Positions 38,054 to 46,647 of a stretch of DNA of 64,000 nucleotides are shown here, in pieces. A model generated the notes under the pieces. The model was not told where the DNA came from, ran no database searches, and saw only the letters and a program-made list of their open reading frames with translations. The stretch covers positions 1-64,000 of the forward strand of contig JAJZRO010000009.1 in the NCBI GenBank assembly GCA_021802645.1. The letters run 5' to 3'. Positions within the stretch are counted from its first letter, which is position 1. Each line of letters starts with the position of its first letter. The stretch comes from Deltaproteobacteria bacterium (GTDB lineage: Bacteria; Desulfobacterota; Desulfobulbia; Desulfobulbales; Desulfurivibrionaceae). The position numbers were made by a program, and so were the translations under genes.

Positions 38054-38129
38054 TGGAGCGGGAAACGGGTCTCGAACCCGCAACCCTCAGCTTGGAAGGC
38101 TGATGCTCTACCAATTGAGCTATTCCCGC
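38054..38129 (-). tRNA. tRNA-Gly (TCC)
   Basis: Acceptor arms GCGGGAA/TTCCCGC pair fully. The loop CTTCCAA gives anticodon TCC for GGA and GGG codons. The T arm has GGTTCGAGACC, and the 3' CCA is encoded. Confidence 0.97.
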
Positions 38130-38190
38130 CACAACCGTATTCGCATCAAGCCGGCAATCCAAGAGGCCGGCTCGGGGCCGTTTTGTTCCG

Positions 38191-38275
38191 TGGTGGAGGG
38201 GGGAGGATTCGAACCTCCGAAGGCGTCGCCGACAGATTTACAGTCTGTTCCCTTTGACCGCTCGGGAACCCCTCC
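38191..38275 (-). tRNA. tRNA-Tyr (GTA)
   Basis: This 85-base class II tRNA has arms GGAGGGG/CCCCTCC, anticodon GTA in TGTAAAT, and a long variable arm (GTCGGCGACGCCTTCG). The 3' CCA is encoded. Confidence 0.97.
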
Positions 38276-38280
38276 ATGTA

Positions 38281-38311
38281 TAAAAAAGGCCTCTTGTTCT
38301 CCCAAGGCCTT
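38281..38311 (-). terminator. Terminator-like hairpin between two tRNA genes
   Basis: On the minus transcript AAGGCCT and AGGCCTT pair around a 12-base loop and are followed by TTTTTTATAC, just before the tRNA-Tyr 5' end. It has the form of an intrinsic terminator but lies inside the tRNA array. It may attenuate or guide processing. Confidence 0.5.
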
Positions 38312-38360
38312 ACCCACCTTTATGACTCACTCGCCCAATCGTCCAGCGTTGTTGCCTGCA

Positions 38361-38436
38361 TGGAGCTGGCGATGGGACTTGAACCCGCAACCGGCTGATT
38401 ACAAATCAGCTGCTCTGCCAATTGAGCTACGCCAGC
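38361..38436 (-). tRNA. tRNA-Thr (TGT)
   Basis: Acceptor arms GCTGGCG/CGCCAGC pair fully. The loop TTTGTAA gives anticodon TGT for ACA and ACG codons. The T arm has GGTTCAAGTCC, and the 3' CCA is encoded. First gene of the tRNA-tuf-secE-nusG run. Confidence 0.97.
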
Positions 38437-38451
38437 CTTGTGAGACAGGGG

Positions 38452-38480
38452 ATACTACTCCCTTCGCCCACAAACAGCAA
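38452..38480 (-). promoter_or_regulatory. Promoter of the tRNA-tuf2 run
   Basis: Minus strand: -35-like TTGCTG (38475-38480), a 17-base spacer, -10-like TAGTAT (38452-38457), then 15 bases to the tRNA-Thr 5' end. An A-rich tract lies just upstream of the -35, as in UP elements. The remaining ~100 bases to qmoC contain only the qmo terminator. Confidence 0.6.
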
Positions 38481-38534
38481 CCTTTTTTTCTCCAACAGCC
38501 TTATTTTGTTACAAAAGGCGGGTGGCGAAAGGAA

Positions 38535-38562
38535 GTGCCGACCCGGGACTCCGGGTCGGCAC
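38535..38562 (-). terminator. Terminator after qmoC
   Basis: An 11-base-pair GC-rich stem (GTGCCGACCCG / CGGGTCGGCAC) lies 37 bases beyond the qmoC stop. On the minus transcript it is followed by TTCCTTTCG, so the U run is imperfect, but it separates the qmo genes from the tRNA promoter. Confidence 0.7.
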
Positions 38563-38599
38563 CTTATTATCTCCTGAATAAATCGAAAAGAAACGCGTA

Positions 38600-39808
38600 C
38601 TACTCTGCCTTGACGAAACTGCTCTCGCGGTACTTCTCGAAAGCCATGGCAAAGGTCCGGTACACCATATGGGCGAACTTGGTGTAAGGCATGTACAGGA
38701 AGAGCATGAAGATCGATACCAGATGCAGGAAATAGAACAGATAGGCCAAGACCGGGATGCCGAGCAGACGGGTGATCTCGGCACCCATGCCGGTCACGCC
38801 GACCGCCATGATTTCACCGATCAGGAACCAGTCGTAGAAGGTCGGGGTGGTGTTGTTCTCCTCCTCCATCCGCGAACGGTTCATCCACAGGATACCGATG
38901 CCGACCACCAGGGCGATGCCGCTGATGTTGGCAAGCAACTTGAAGGGGTCGGCCATCGACAGCGGCCCATGAAGACCTTCCACGAAACTGCCGATGACGT
39001 CCTTGCGGACCAAACTATATCCGGTCACGATGAAAAGGCCGATGAAGGCGAGCAGCAAGGGCAGGTGGCCGTTGACCCGGTTGCGGTTGGCGCCGCACTG
39101 GCGGAAACGGTTGTGGGCCAGAATCTCCTTCACGGCCGGAACCAGGAAGTCGACGACAAACTGTTTCACCGACGGCCGGAAATTGCCAGCAGCCGGCAGT
39201 TTGGCCGCCATGTCACGCCACATGGCGGAAACGCCTTTGTAGGCCGAGAAAACGGCAAAGGTAAAGGCCGGCACAAAGATGGCGTCAATGAGCACCACGT
39301 TGAGGGTCAGGACGCCGACAAGAGTGGGATGGTCCTTATGGGCGTCAAAGAACATGCCGAAATCAATGGTCTCCGGCGTCGGCAGGGACATGCCGCCAGC
39401 CAGATACCATACCGCCAGGATCAACAGCGCCGGAATAGCCATCATCACCGGCAGATTCTTGCCCTGGCTGCACAGCTTGGCCAGCCCCTGCGGAAAACCG
39501 TAATGGGTATAGGCGTAGGCACGAATGGCACCAAGCACATCGCCCGGTTTGGCGCCACGCGGACAGTAGGCGGTACAGTCACCGCACTGGTGACACAACA
39601 TGACATCCGGGTTGCCCACCAGCTTGTCCTTGAGACCCCACTGCGCCCAGATCATCTCCTTGCGGGGAAACGGTTTCTTGTCGGCGGACAACGGGCAGAC
39701 CACGGAGCAGGTCGCACATTGGTAGCACTTCTTCAGGGTGTCGCCGCCAGCGCTCTTCAGATACTTGATAAACTCCAGATCAGGTTGAACCCTCATTCCT
39801 TCAGCCAT
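38600..39808 (-). CDS. qmoC: Quinone-interacting membrane-bound oxidoreductase subunit C
   Basis: QmoC is the membrane anchor that takes electrons from menaquinol and passes them to QmoAB. The first ~110 of 402 residues are HdrC-like with two [4Fe-4S] sites, CYQCATCSVVCP and CHQCGDCTAYCP. The rest is hydrophobic with about six membrane helices of the cytochrome-b-like HdrE type. It is separated from qmoB by 127 bases containing a hairpin. Confidence 0.95.
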   Translation of the reverse strand: MAEGMRVQPDLEFIKYLKSAGGDTLKKCYQCATCSVVCPLSADKKPFPRKEMIWAQWGLKDKLVGNPDVMLCHQCGDCTAYCPRGAKPGDVLGAIRAYAYTHYGFPQGLAKLCSQGKNLPVMMAIPALLILAVWYLAGGMSLPTPETIDFGMFFDAHKDHPTLVGVLTLNVVLIDAIFVPAFTFAVFSAYKGVSAMWRDMAAKLPAAGNFRPSVKQFVVDFLVPAVKEILAHNRFRQCGANRNRVNGHLPLLLAFIGLFIVTGYSLVRKDVIGSFVEGLHGPLSMADPFKLLANISGIALVVGIGILWMNRSRMEEENNTTPTFYDWFLIGEIMAVGVTGMGAEITRLLGIPVLAYLFYFLHLVSIFMLFLYMPYTKFAHMVYRTFAMAFEKYRESSFVKAE

Positions 39809-39882
39809 GGTATGCCTCCAGTTATCTCCCTCTTAAGCCGCCGGGACGAGATCTTGCGATGCCGCCCGACAGTCAACCTTGT

Positions 39883-39924
39883 AAAAAACGAAGCCAGTGG
39901 ACGGACAACGCCCATCCACTGGCT
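39883..39924 (-). terminator. Terminator-like hairpin between qmoB and qmoC
   Basis: A 13-base stem with one mismatch (AGCCAGTGGATGG / CGGTCCACTGGCT-type arms, 39892-39924) is followed on the minus transcript by TTCGTTTTTTAC. It lies 11 bases after the qmoB stop, where it could reduce qmoC transcription or stabilise qmoAB mRNA. Confidence 0.6.
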
Positions 39925-39935
39925 GTAAAATTTAA

Positions 39936-42194
39936 TTAAAAGCCCTTGAACGGGTTCGGGCCCATTCCTTTGATCTCCTCAACGAACTCGTTGATGATCG
40001 CCGGCACCTTGTCCCACTCGCTGATGGCCACCTGACGTACACCGCAACGCTCCGGCTCGAGACCCAGGCTGCTAAGGGTCTCGCCGATGTTGCCCATACG
40101 CTTGTCGGCAAGCTCGCTACCCTTGACAAAGTGGCACTGGTAGTCGTCACCGAACTTGCAGCCCAGAAGCAGGGCGCCGTCCATACCGGAGGAGAGGGCA
40201 TCCTTGATCCAGACCATGTTCACCGAGCCCAGACAGCGGACCGGAATCACGCGGACCAGATTGTTCAGGCCCAGCTTGCGCATGGCGGCCATGTCGAGGG
40301 CCGGGTAGGCGTCGTTCTCGCAGACAAAGGCGATGATCCGCAGCTTGTCCTCGTCGTCGTCCGGAACCTCGACCGACTTGACCATGGAGCCGATCATGTC
40401 GATGCTGTAGTTCTTGAAGCTGATGATACGCTCCGGACAGGCACCCATACAGGTACCGCAGCGACGGCAGCGGGTCGGATTCGGCTTCGGGGTGCCCTTG
40501 GCGTCGTCATCCAGGGCGCCAAAGGGACATTCCTCCGTGCAGCGCTTGCACTGGGTGCAGCGCTGGAAGAAGAACTCCGGATAGGAACCGTCACCGGAAC
40601 GCGGATGCACCGCCACGCCGCGGTCGGCGGACTCGATGCACTGGATCGCCTTGAGCGCGGCGCCGCAGGCATCGTCAATGGTCTCGACCATGTCGGTGGC
40701 CTTGCGTACGCCGCCACAGGCGTAGACGCCGGTCCGGCGGGTCTCGTAGGGGAAACAGATGAAGTTGGAGTCGGCATAGCCGTCAAACAACTCCAGATCG
40801 AGGAAGGAGGGGCCCTGGCGATAGGAAAGGTTGATGGTCGGCGCACCGGAAGTGGTGGGCACCATGCCGGCGGCCAGCACCACCATGTCCACCTTCAGCT
40901 CCAGGTTCTCCTGCAGCAGGGTGTCCTTGGCCTGCACCACCAGCGAGCCACCCTCCTCGGCCACCCCAGTCACGGTCGCCTTGGTGAGGAAAATGCCGTC
41001 GTTGTTCTGGGCACCCTTATAGAACATCTCCATGTTGCCCGGCGTACGCATGTGCTGGTAGAGGATGTACGCCTTGCCGTCGGCATTGTCCTGCCGCACG
41101 TACTGGGCCTGCTTCAGAGCCACCATGGAGGTGACCGAGTTGCAGTACGGGAAGTCTTTGTCGTGCTGCTCGCCACCCGGACTCATGATGAAGGCGACGT
41201 TGGCGGGCACCTTGCCCTCCTTGGCCAGCTTCTCGAACTGGGCGTTGGTCACCACGTTGGCGAGCTTGCCGAAGCCGAGGTGCTCGAACTCGGAGACATC
41301 GGCCGGATTCCAGCCGGTGGCCAGGACCACCGCGCCGACCTTCTCCGCTGCCGGGTCGGCTTCCATATAGTTCTTGAGACCGGCATTGGGGTCTTCCATC
41401 TGGCCCTTGGCGATCTTGTCCTGCTCGTCCACACCGACCTTGGCCGGGGCATCCCACTCGCTCTTGGTGCCGGCTGCCTTCAGGGTCACGCTGAAATCGC
41501 CAGGGGCCCCGGCAATACGGGCCACCTCGGTGGCGGTCTTGACGGTGATCTTCGGATCGGAGGTCACGGCGCTGACCAGGGCCTGGATGGAATTCTCCTC
41601 CAGATCGGTCCACGGTGCCTTGGTCGGCATCTGCTTACGCCAACCCAAAGCCTTACCGCCGAGTTGATCGGCCTTTTCGACCAGCATGACCTCGCAACCG
41701 GCCTTGGCCGCCTCTTTCGCCGCGGTCAAACCAGCAATACCGCCGCCCATGACCAGGATGCGCCTGTTGATGGTCTCGAGTTTATAGGGCTCGGGCAGCT
41801 CCATCTTCTGGGCTTGGACGCAGGCCATACGAATGTAGTCCTGGGCCAGTTCGTTGGTATATTCGGCAATGGTCTCGGCAGTGCGGCCCTCGCTGGGCTG
41901 CTCGGCCGACCAAACCACACCCTCGCGCAGGTTGGCGCGCACGGTGAGCTTATCGTCGCCGAAGGCGAACTCCTCCTTCCACACCCGCGGCGAACAGGCG
42001 CAGATCAGGGCGGTGTTGACGCCGTCGTTGGCCATATCGTCCTTGATCATCTGGCGACCGGCCTCGCTGCACATCGCCGCATGGGTCTTGGCGGGCATGC
42101 TGTAGCTGCCGGCCACACCCGTCAGTCCTTCGATGTCGAGGGCGTCGCCGATGCCACACCCGGTACAGATATATACTCCGTATTTCTTGCTCAT
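39936..42194 (-). CDS. qmoB: Quinone-interacting membrane-bound oxidoreductase subunit B
   Basis: QmoB is a cytoplasmic HdrA-like flavoprotein fused to an electron-transfer module. The FAD site is GGGIAG (150-155). Near residue 590 there are two [4Fe-4S] motifs, CTQCKRCTEECP and CRRCGTCMGACP. The C-terminal ~110 residues resemble MvhD (AFVCENDAYPALD, RVIPVRCLGSVN, LLLGCKFGDDYQCHF). The total of 752 residues fits QmoB. Four bases separate it from qmoA. Confidence 0.95.
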   Translation of the reverse strand: MSKKYGVYICTGCGIGDALDIEGLTGVAGSYSMPAKTHAAMCSEAGRQMIKDDMANDGVNTALICACSPRVWKEEFAFGDDKLTVRANLREGVVWSAEQPSEGRTAETIAEYTNELAQDYIRMACVQAQKMELPEPYKLETINRRILVMGGGIAGLTAAKEAAKAGCEVMLVEKADQLGGKALGWRKQMPTKAPWTDLEENSIQALVSAVTSDPKITVKTATEVARIAGAPGDFSVTLKAAGTKSEWDAPAKVGVDEQDKIAKGQMEDPNAGLKNYMEADPAAEKVGAVVLATGWNPADVSEFEHLGFGKLANVVTNAQFEKLAKEGKVPANVAFIMSPGGEQHDKDFPYCNSVTSMVALKQAQYVRQDNADGKAYILYQHMRTPGNMEMFYKGAQNNDGIFLTKATVTGVAEEGGSLVVQAKDTLLQENLELKVDMVVLAAGMVPTTSGAPTINLSYRQGPSFLDLELFDGYADSNFICFPYETRRTGVYACGGVRKATDMVETIDDACGAALKAIQCIESADRGVAVHPRSGDGSYPEFFFQRCTQCKRCTEECPFGALDDDAKGTPKPNPTRCRRCGTCMGACPERIISFKNYSIDMIGSMVKSVEVPDDDEDKLRIIAFVCENDAYPALDMAAMRKLGLNNLVRVIPVRCLGSVNMVWIKDALSSGMDGALLLGCKFGDDYQCHFVKGSELADKRMGNIGETLSSLGLEPERCGVRQVAISEWDKVPAIINEFVEEIKGMGPNPFKGF

Positions 42195-42198
42195 TATC

Positions 42199-43458
42199 TT
42201 ACCTCCTCGACGCCTGGATCGCTTTCATTGCTGCTGCGGTTGCACTCTGGGCACAGGTCACGACGTCAGCCGCCTTTTTCGCGCAGCCGCAGGAAGCCAT
42301 GCCCTCGCCATCGGACACGACAAAGCCGTTGTTGTCCGTGGCCACACCAAGCGCCGCGGCCTGAGCCTTGCCCGCCGGCTCCATGCCGGTGGCGAGGATG
42401 GCCAGATCAACCTTCTCATGCACCTTGTCGCCGGTCACCGCGTTCTCGGCCACCACGGTCACGCCGCCGTCGGCCTCGGCCACGATGTCGGCCACCTTGC
42501 CCTTGACGAACTTGACCTTGGGATCGGCCATGATCCGATCACGGAACTTCTCATACTTGCCCGGCGTGCGGAGGTCGATGTAGAAAACCGTCACCGTGGC
42601 ATCGGGGTATTGCTCGCGGATATAGGTGATCTGCTTCATGGTCGCCATGCAGCAGATATAGGAGCAGTACTCCAGGTGATTCTCGTCGCGGCTTCCTGCG
42701 CATTGCACGAAGGCGAAGCTAGCCGGCTCCTTGTTGTCGCCGGGCCGGAGAATCTTGCCGCCGGTGGGACCGCTCGTGGAGGCGAGGCGTTCCATCATCA
42801 TGTTGGTGATGATCGCCGGGCTGGAGCCAAACTTCAGATTGGTCATCTTGGTCGGCTCGTAGGGATTCCAGCCGGTGGCCCAGATCACGGAGCTCACGTC
42901 GAGGGTAAACTCCTTGGCCTGCATGTCGAGGTCGACCGCGTCGTACTTGCAGGCGGCCTTGATCGCCTGGAGGCTCGCCGGGCTACAGGCGTCCTTGTCC
43001 AGCACGTAGCGCATCGGGAAGGCATGGTCATGCGGCTTGCGTACGGCCTTGACCTTGTCCATCCCAAAGTTGAAGGGGTTGGCGATCTCGTCGGTACAAG
43101 CCTCGGCGCAGGCGCCACAGGCGGTGCAGTTGCTGTTGATGTAGCGGGGCTTGGTCACCAGGGTCACCTGGTAGTTGCCCGGTCCGCCGGCCACGCCCTT
43201 CACCTCGGTCATGGTGTAGACCCGCACCCGGCGGTTGTTTTTGATCCGCTGGTAGTTGATCTCCAGACCGCAGGAGGGGGGGCAGAGCTTCGGGAAGTAC
43301 TGATTGAGTTGGGCGACCCGGCCACCCAGGTAGGGATTCTTTTCAATCACGAACACGTCGTTGCCGACTTCGGCGGCTTCCAAGGCAGCCGTAAGTCCGC
43401 TGATGCCACCGCCAACGACTAGTACAGCACCTGCGGGTGCGCTGCGATCGTCTGTCAT
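42199..43458 (-). CDS. qmoA: Quinone-interacting membrane-bound oxidoreductase subunit A
   Basis: QmoA is the smaller HdrA-like FAD subunit thought to contact APS reductase. GGGISG (16-21) binds FAD. The cysteine-rich segments LCPPSCGLEINYQR, NCTACGACAEAC and QCAGSRDENHLEYCSYICC are typical of HdrA/QmoA. It has 419 residues, and begins 182 bases after aprA, across a strong terminator. Confidence 0.95.
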   Translation of the reverse strand: MTDDRSAPAGAVLVVGGGISGLTAALEAAEVGNDVFVIEKNPYLGGRVAQLNQYFPKLCPPSCGLEINYQRIKNNRRVRVYTMTEVKGVAGGPGNYQVTLVTKPRYINSNCTACGACAEACTDEIANPFNFGMDKVKAVRKPHDHAFPMRYVLDKDACSPASLQAIKAACKYDAVDLDMQAKEFTLDVSSVIWATGWNPYEPTKMTNLKFGSSPAIITNMMMERLASTSGPTGGKILRPGDNKEPASFAFVQCAGSRDENHLEYCSYICCMATMKQITYIREQYPDATVTVFYIDLRTPGKYEKFRDRIMADPKVKFVKGKVADIVAEADGGVTVVAENAVTGDKVHEKVDLAILATGMEPAGKAQAAALGVATDNNGFVVSDGEGMASCGCAKKAADVVTCAQSATAAAMKAIQASRR

Positions 43459-43572
43459 GCCTCTCCTCCATTCATGGGATTAATGTAAAAATATTCTGAT
43501 TGCTTTGATTCAGCCGGCTTGCCGGAAAGCCGCCTCAATCAACCCAACCCGACTGCCCGTTGTGTATAGAAA

Positions 43573-43607
43573 AATCTCCAGGCGCCGCAGCGCGGCGCCT
43601 GGAGATT
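43573..43607 (-). terminator. Strong terminator between aprA and qmoA
   Basis: A perfect 16-base-pair stem (arms 43573-43588 and 43592-43607) with a three-base loop is followed on the minus transcript by TTTTCTATAC. It lies 33 bases after the aprA stop and should end most apr transcripts before qmoA. Confidence 0.85.
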
Positions 43608-43640
43608 CACTTCGCATCACTGCAAATCAGCCGAGGCTGA

Positions 43641-45656
43641 TTAGAGCCACGGGGTGGTCTCAACGATGTTGATGCAGTTAACCTTCTCGCACTTCCACTC
43701 CTGGGTGGCCGGGTCGAAGGTGGAGTTAACGAACGCCTTCCAGTTGGCATCGTCACAGGTCGGGAAGTCGGAACGATAGTAGAAGCCCGGGTAACGGGAT
43801 TCCTTCCGGAACTCGATGTGACGGATGTGGGTCTCTACACACCAAATGCGATGGTAGTTCTCCCAAGCGCGCATCAACTCGTGCAGGTCGCCGGCAGCCA
43901 TCAGCTCGGCGTCTTCGCGCAGCATGCGGAGAAGGTCGAGGCAGATGTTCAGCAGCTTGCCAGAGGTCATGTAGTAGGTGGCAACACCGCCGCCGTACTC
44001 GTCGGTGGCCTTCATCAGGCGCATCATGAGGCCGGCCGGCTTGCAGTAGTTGGGGTTCACATCGGCAGCGGTGGTGGCGCCAACGTGCTGCAGGTAGCGC
44101 TTAACCGGAGCGTAGATCTCGTCGGCCAGCTCCTGAGCGGACTGCTTCAGCTCGGGCTTGAAGGAGGCGTTGTCGCGGCAGAACTTCACCATCTGCTTGG
44201 CAACGATACGACCCTCGGCGTGGGAGCCGGAGGAGAACTTGTGACCGGAAGCACCAACGCCGTCACCAGCGGTGAAGAGGCCGTCAACGGTGGTCATGCG
44301 GTTGTAGCCCCACTTGTACTGATGGCTACGCGGACCGTCCACGGTCGGGACCCAGTCTTCCATCGGACCGGAGGTCCAGATGCCGCAGCAACCGGAGTGA
44401 GAACCGAGCATGTACGGTTCGGTCGGCATGATCTCGGAACCGACCTTCTCCGGCTCGATGTTGGCACCGGCCCACAGGCCAGCCTGACCAACGGACATGT
44501 CGAGGAAGTCTTCCCAAGCCTCAGACTCGAGGTGCTTCCAGAACTTGGCCACGTCCTTGTCGTTCATGCCGGAGGCCTTCTTGGCGTCGAGGAAGGCGTT
44601 CAGCGCAACGTCGGTAGCCATGTAGATCGGGCCACGACCAGCCTTCAGCTCGTTCAGCATCAGGTGGTTACGCAGACAGGTCGGGGTAACCGGGGACTGG
44701 CCGTACGGCATGAACTTGGAGAGTTCTTCCTTGACCGCGTCGCTGTTGGCGTAGAACTCGCCGAGGCCGTTCTGTACTTTGGCCTTGAACAGGAGGAACC
44801 ATGCACCTACCGGGCCGTAACCGTCTTTGAAACGAGCCGGGGTGAAGCGGTTTTCCATCATGGTCAGGGTGGCGCCAACCTGAGCGCACATGGTGTAGGT
44901 GGAACCAGCGTTCCATACCGGGTACCAGGCGCGGCCCTTGCCCTCACCAGTGGAGCGCGGACGGAAGATGTTTACCGCACCGCCGCAGGCGCAGAGAGCG
45001 GTCTTGCAACGGAAGACGTGAACCTTGTTCTCGCGGGTGGAGAAACCAACGGCACCGGCGATCTGGTTGGCCTTGTTCTTGTCAAGCAGCAGCTTAACGA
45101 TGAACACGCGCTCCATGATGTTCTCTTCGCCCAGGGCCTTCTTGGCAGCCTCGGCAACGACGCACTTGTAAGACTCGCCGTTGATCATGATCTGCCACTT
45201 GCCGGTACGAACCGGCTGGCCGCCTTCGGTCAGCTTCGGAGCCGGCTTGGAGCCGTCGAGGTTGTCGCCGTTGGCATCCTTCTTCCAAACCGGCAGGCCC
45301 CACTCCTCGAACAGATGAACGGAGTCGTCTACGTGACGGCCCAGGTCATAGATGAGGTCTTCGCGAACAACGCCCATCAGGTCGTTGCGGACCATCTTGA
45401 CGTAGTTCTCGATCGGGTTCTCACCGATGTAGGTGTTGATGGCGGACAAACCCTGAGCAACGGCGCCGGAACGCTCCATGGCAGCCTTGTCGACCAGCTT
45501 GATCTTCATGTCGGCCGGGGCCCACTTCTTGATCTCGAAAGCGGTACCGCAAGCGGCCATACCACCACCAATGATCAGAACGTCAACGTCATGCTCGACA
45601 ACTTCCGGGTTGGCAACGGCAGGCAGTTCGCCCAGCGGCTTATTAGGTAACGCCAT
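43641..45656 (-). CDS. aprA: Adenylylsulfate (APS) reductase alpha subunit
   Basis: AprA reduces APS to sulfite and AMP on its FAD, the second step of dissimilatory sulfate reduction, in the cytoplasm. The 671 residues begin with the FAD-binding VLIIGGGMAACGTAF (27-41) and include ARPAGLMMR-type PAGLMMRLMKATDEYGGG and the conserved C-terminal YPGFYYRSDFP. It pairs with AprB upstream. Synteny with qmoABC marks it as the form used in sulfate respiration or sulfur disproportionation, not the usual sulfur-oxidiser arrangement. Confidence 0.97.
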   Translation of the reverse strand: MALPNKPLGELPAVANPEVVEHDVDVLIIGGGMAACGTAFEIKKWAPADMKIKLVDKAAMERSGAVAQGLSAINTYIGENPIENYVKMVRNDLMGVVREDLIYDLGRHVDDSVHLFEEWGLPVWKKDANGDNLDGSKPAPKLTEGGQPVRTGKWQIMINGESYKCVVAEAAKKALGEENIMERVFIVKLLLDKNKANQIAGAVGFSTRENKVHVFRCKTALCACGGAVNIFRPRSTGEGKGRAWYPVWNAGSTYTMCAQVGATLTMMENRFTPARFKDGYGPVGAWFLLFKAKVQNGLGEFYANSDAVKEELSKFMPYGQSPVTPTCLRNHLMLNELKAGRGPIYMATDVALNAFLDAKKASGMNDKDVAKFWKHLESEAWEDFLDMSVGQAGLWAGANIEPEKVGSEIMPTEPYMLGSHSGCCGIWTSGPMEDWVPTVDGPRSHQYKWGYNRMTTVDGLFTAGDGVGASGHKFSSGSHAEGRIVAKQMVKFCRDNASFKPELKQSAQELADEIYAPVKRYLQHVGATTAADVNPNYCKPAGLMMRLMKATDEYGGGVATYYMTSGKLLNICLDLLRMLREDAELMAAGDLHELMRAWENYHRIWCVETHIRHIEFRKESRYPGFYYRSDFPTCDDANWKAFVNSTFDPATQEWKCEKVNCINIVETTPWL

Positions 45657-45708
45657 AATCTAATCTCCTTATAGTAGGTAGTTGGATTCTCGTTTTGTTG
45701 TCGGCAAC

Positions 45709-46137
45709 TTACTTCGCCAGCATGGTCGGGGTCTTGAGCGCCTTCTCGGTGGAGAGCAGCTCGTCGTCCAGGTTGGCACCCTTCAGGTCGGCGTAGGCGT
45801 TGGCCGCACCCTCAGCGGTGGTCCGGATCGGGAACTTGAAGCGCTTCGTGTTGCCGTTGCGGAACTTGACGGTCCACATGATGGAGTCGGAGCTGCGCAT
45901 CGGATGAACCATGCCGCCCATGGGGACAAAGTCGTTGTAGCCGCGGACCGCGATGGCGCCCTGCGGGCAGATTTTGACGCAGGAGTAGCACTCCCAGCAT
46001 GCATCCGGCTCCTGATTGTATGCCCTCATTTCCTCCTTGTTGAGGACCATGAGGTCATTGGGGCAGATGTACATGCAGGCGGTCTTATCGCCGCCTTTGC
46101 AACCGTCACATTTTGAAGGATCTACGTAACTTGGCAT
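45709..46137 (-). CDS. aprB: Adenylylsulfate (APS) reductase beta subunit
   Basis: AprB is the electron-transfer subunit with two [4Fe-4S] clusters. The 142-residue protein has its ligands in CDGCKGGDKTACMYICP and CWECYSCVKICP, then a beta-rich tail that wraps AprA. The ATG has AGGAGG seven bases upstream. It is the first gene of the apr unit; no sat or dsr gene is adjacent in this window. Confidence 0.97.
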   Translation of the reverse strand: MPSYVDPSKCDGCKGGDKTACMYICPNDLMVLNKEEMRAYNQEPDACWECYSCVKICPQGAIAVRGYNDFVPMGGMVHPMRSSDSIMWTVKFRNGNTKRFKFPIRTTAEGAANAYADLKGANLDDELLSTEKALKTPTMLAK

Positions 46138-46406
46138 TCACTAACCTCCTCACTTGGGATGGATTGAATTTTTCGGACCCGCCGGAACGGTATCCGAGCT
46201 ACCATATACCTGTCTCGTGCGCCTGTCATCGCCGATAGCGGAGAGGTGCCTCCGTTGTCCGGCGTCGCTTTAGGAAAAACGCGAACCTGGCAGCATGATG
46301 GCCGCCACCGTCACGCCCGTTGCGGGCGGAATGATCGTGCTGAACGGCCCGCTGTAACGTACTTTGCACAAAACTGAGGGGCCACTCAGTTTTTGGAACA
46401 TTGGTC

Positions 46407-46435
46407 TGTTTAATTTTTCTCCTGGCAAAAGTCAA
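46407..46435 (-). promoter_or_regulatory. Candidate promoter of aprBA with a long leader
   Basis: Minus strand: -35 TTGACT (46430-46435), 17-base spacer, -10-like TAAACA (46407-46412). This would give a leader of about 260 bases before aprB, holding small stems such as GCCCG/CGGGC but no riboswitch I recognise. The -10 match is only moderate. Confidence 0.4.
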
Positions 46436-46532
46436 GAAAAAAACTTGCCGCGGACCGGAAGGCAATCCGCCCCCTTTTTTTGCCGGTATCCGCCTTGCCC
46501 TCCCCCTGGAACCTGCCGTTTCAGAAATAGGT

Positions 46533-46561
46533 TTGACACCCGCCCAGGAGATGGTTACTTT
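46533..46561 (+). promoter_or_regulatory. Candidate promoter of the YkgJ-type gene
   Basis: Plus strand: perfect -35 TTGACA (46533-46538), 17-base spacer, -10-like TACTTT (46556-46561). It lies about 85 bases before the preferred start at 46648. Confidence 0.5.
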
Positions 46562-46647
46562 GTGGCCACCCTGAAACCATGAACTTTCCTGGCATGCCCG
46601 GCCACGCCGGACGATGCCTCAATATCGTTAGTTTTAAGGAAAAGCCC

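Larger units (their letters stand above)
46138..46647. other. 510-base divergent intergenic region, aprB / YkgJ-type gene
   Basis: This is the only gene-free stretch over 300 bases. It holds outward-facing promoter candidates for both neighbours and an A/T-rich core around 46390-46445. The few short open frames inside have no ribosome-binding site or recognisable sequence and I do not call them. Confidence 0.6.

Noticed and set aside
46364-46582. 72-codon frame on the plus strand and a 79-codon frame opposite it in the apr leader region
   Set aside because: No ribosome-binding site, no known motif, and they overlap the promoter candidates.
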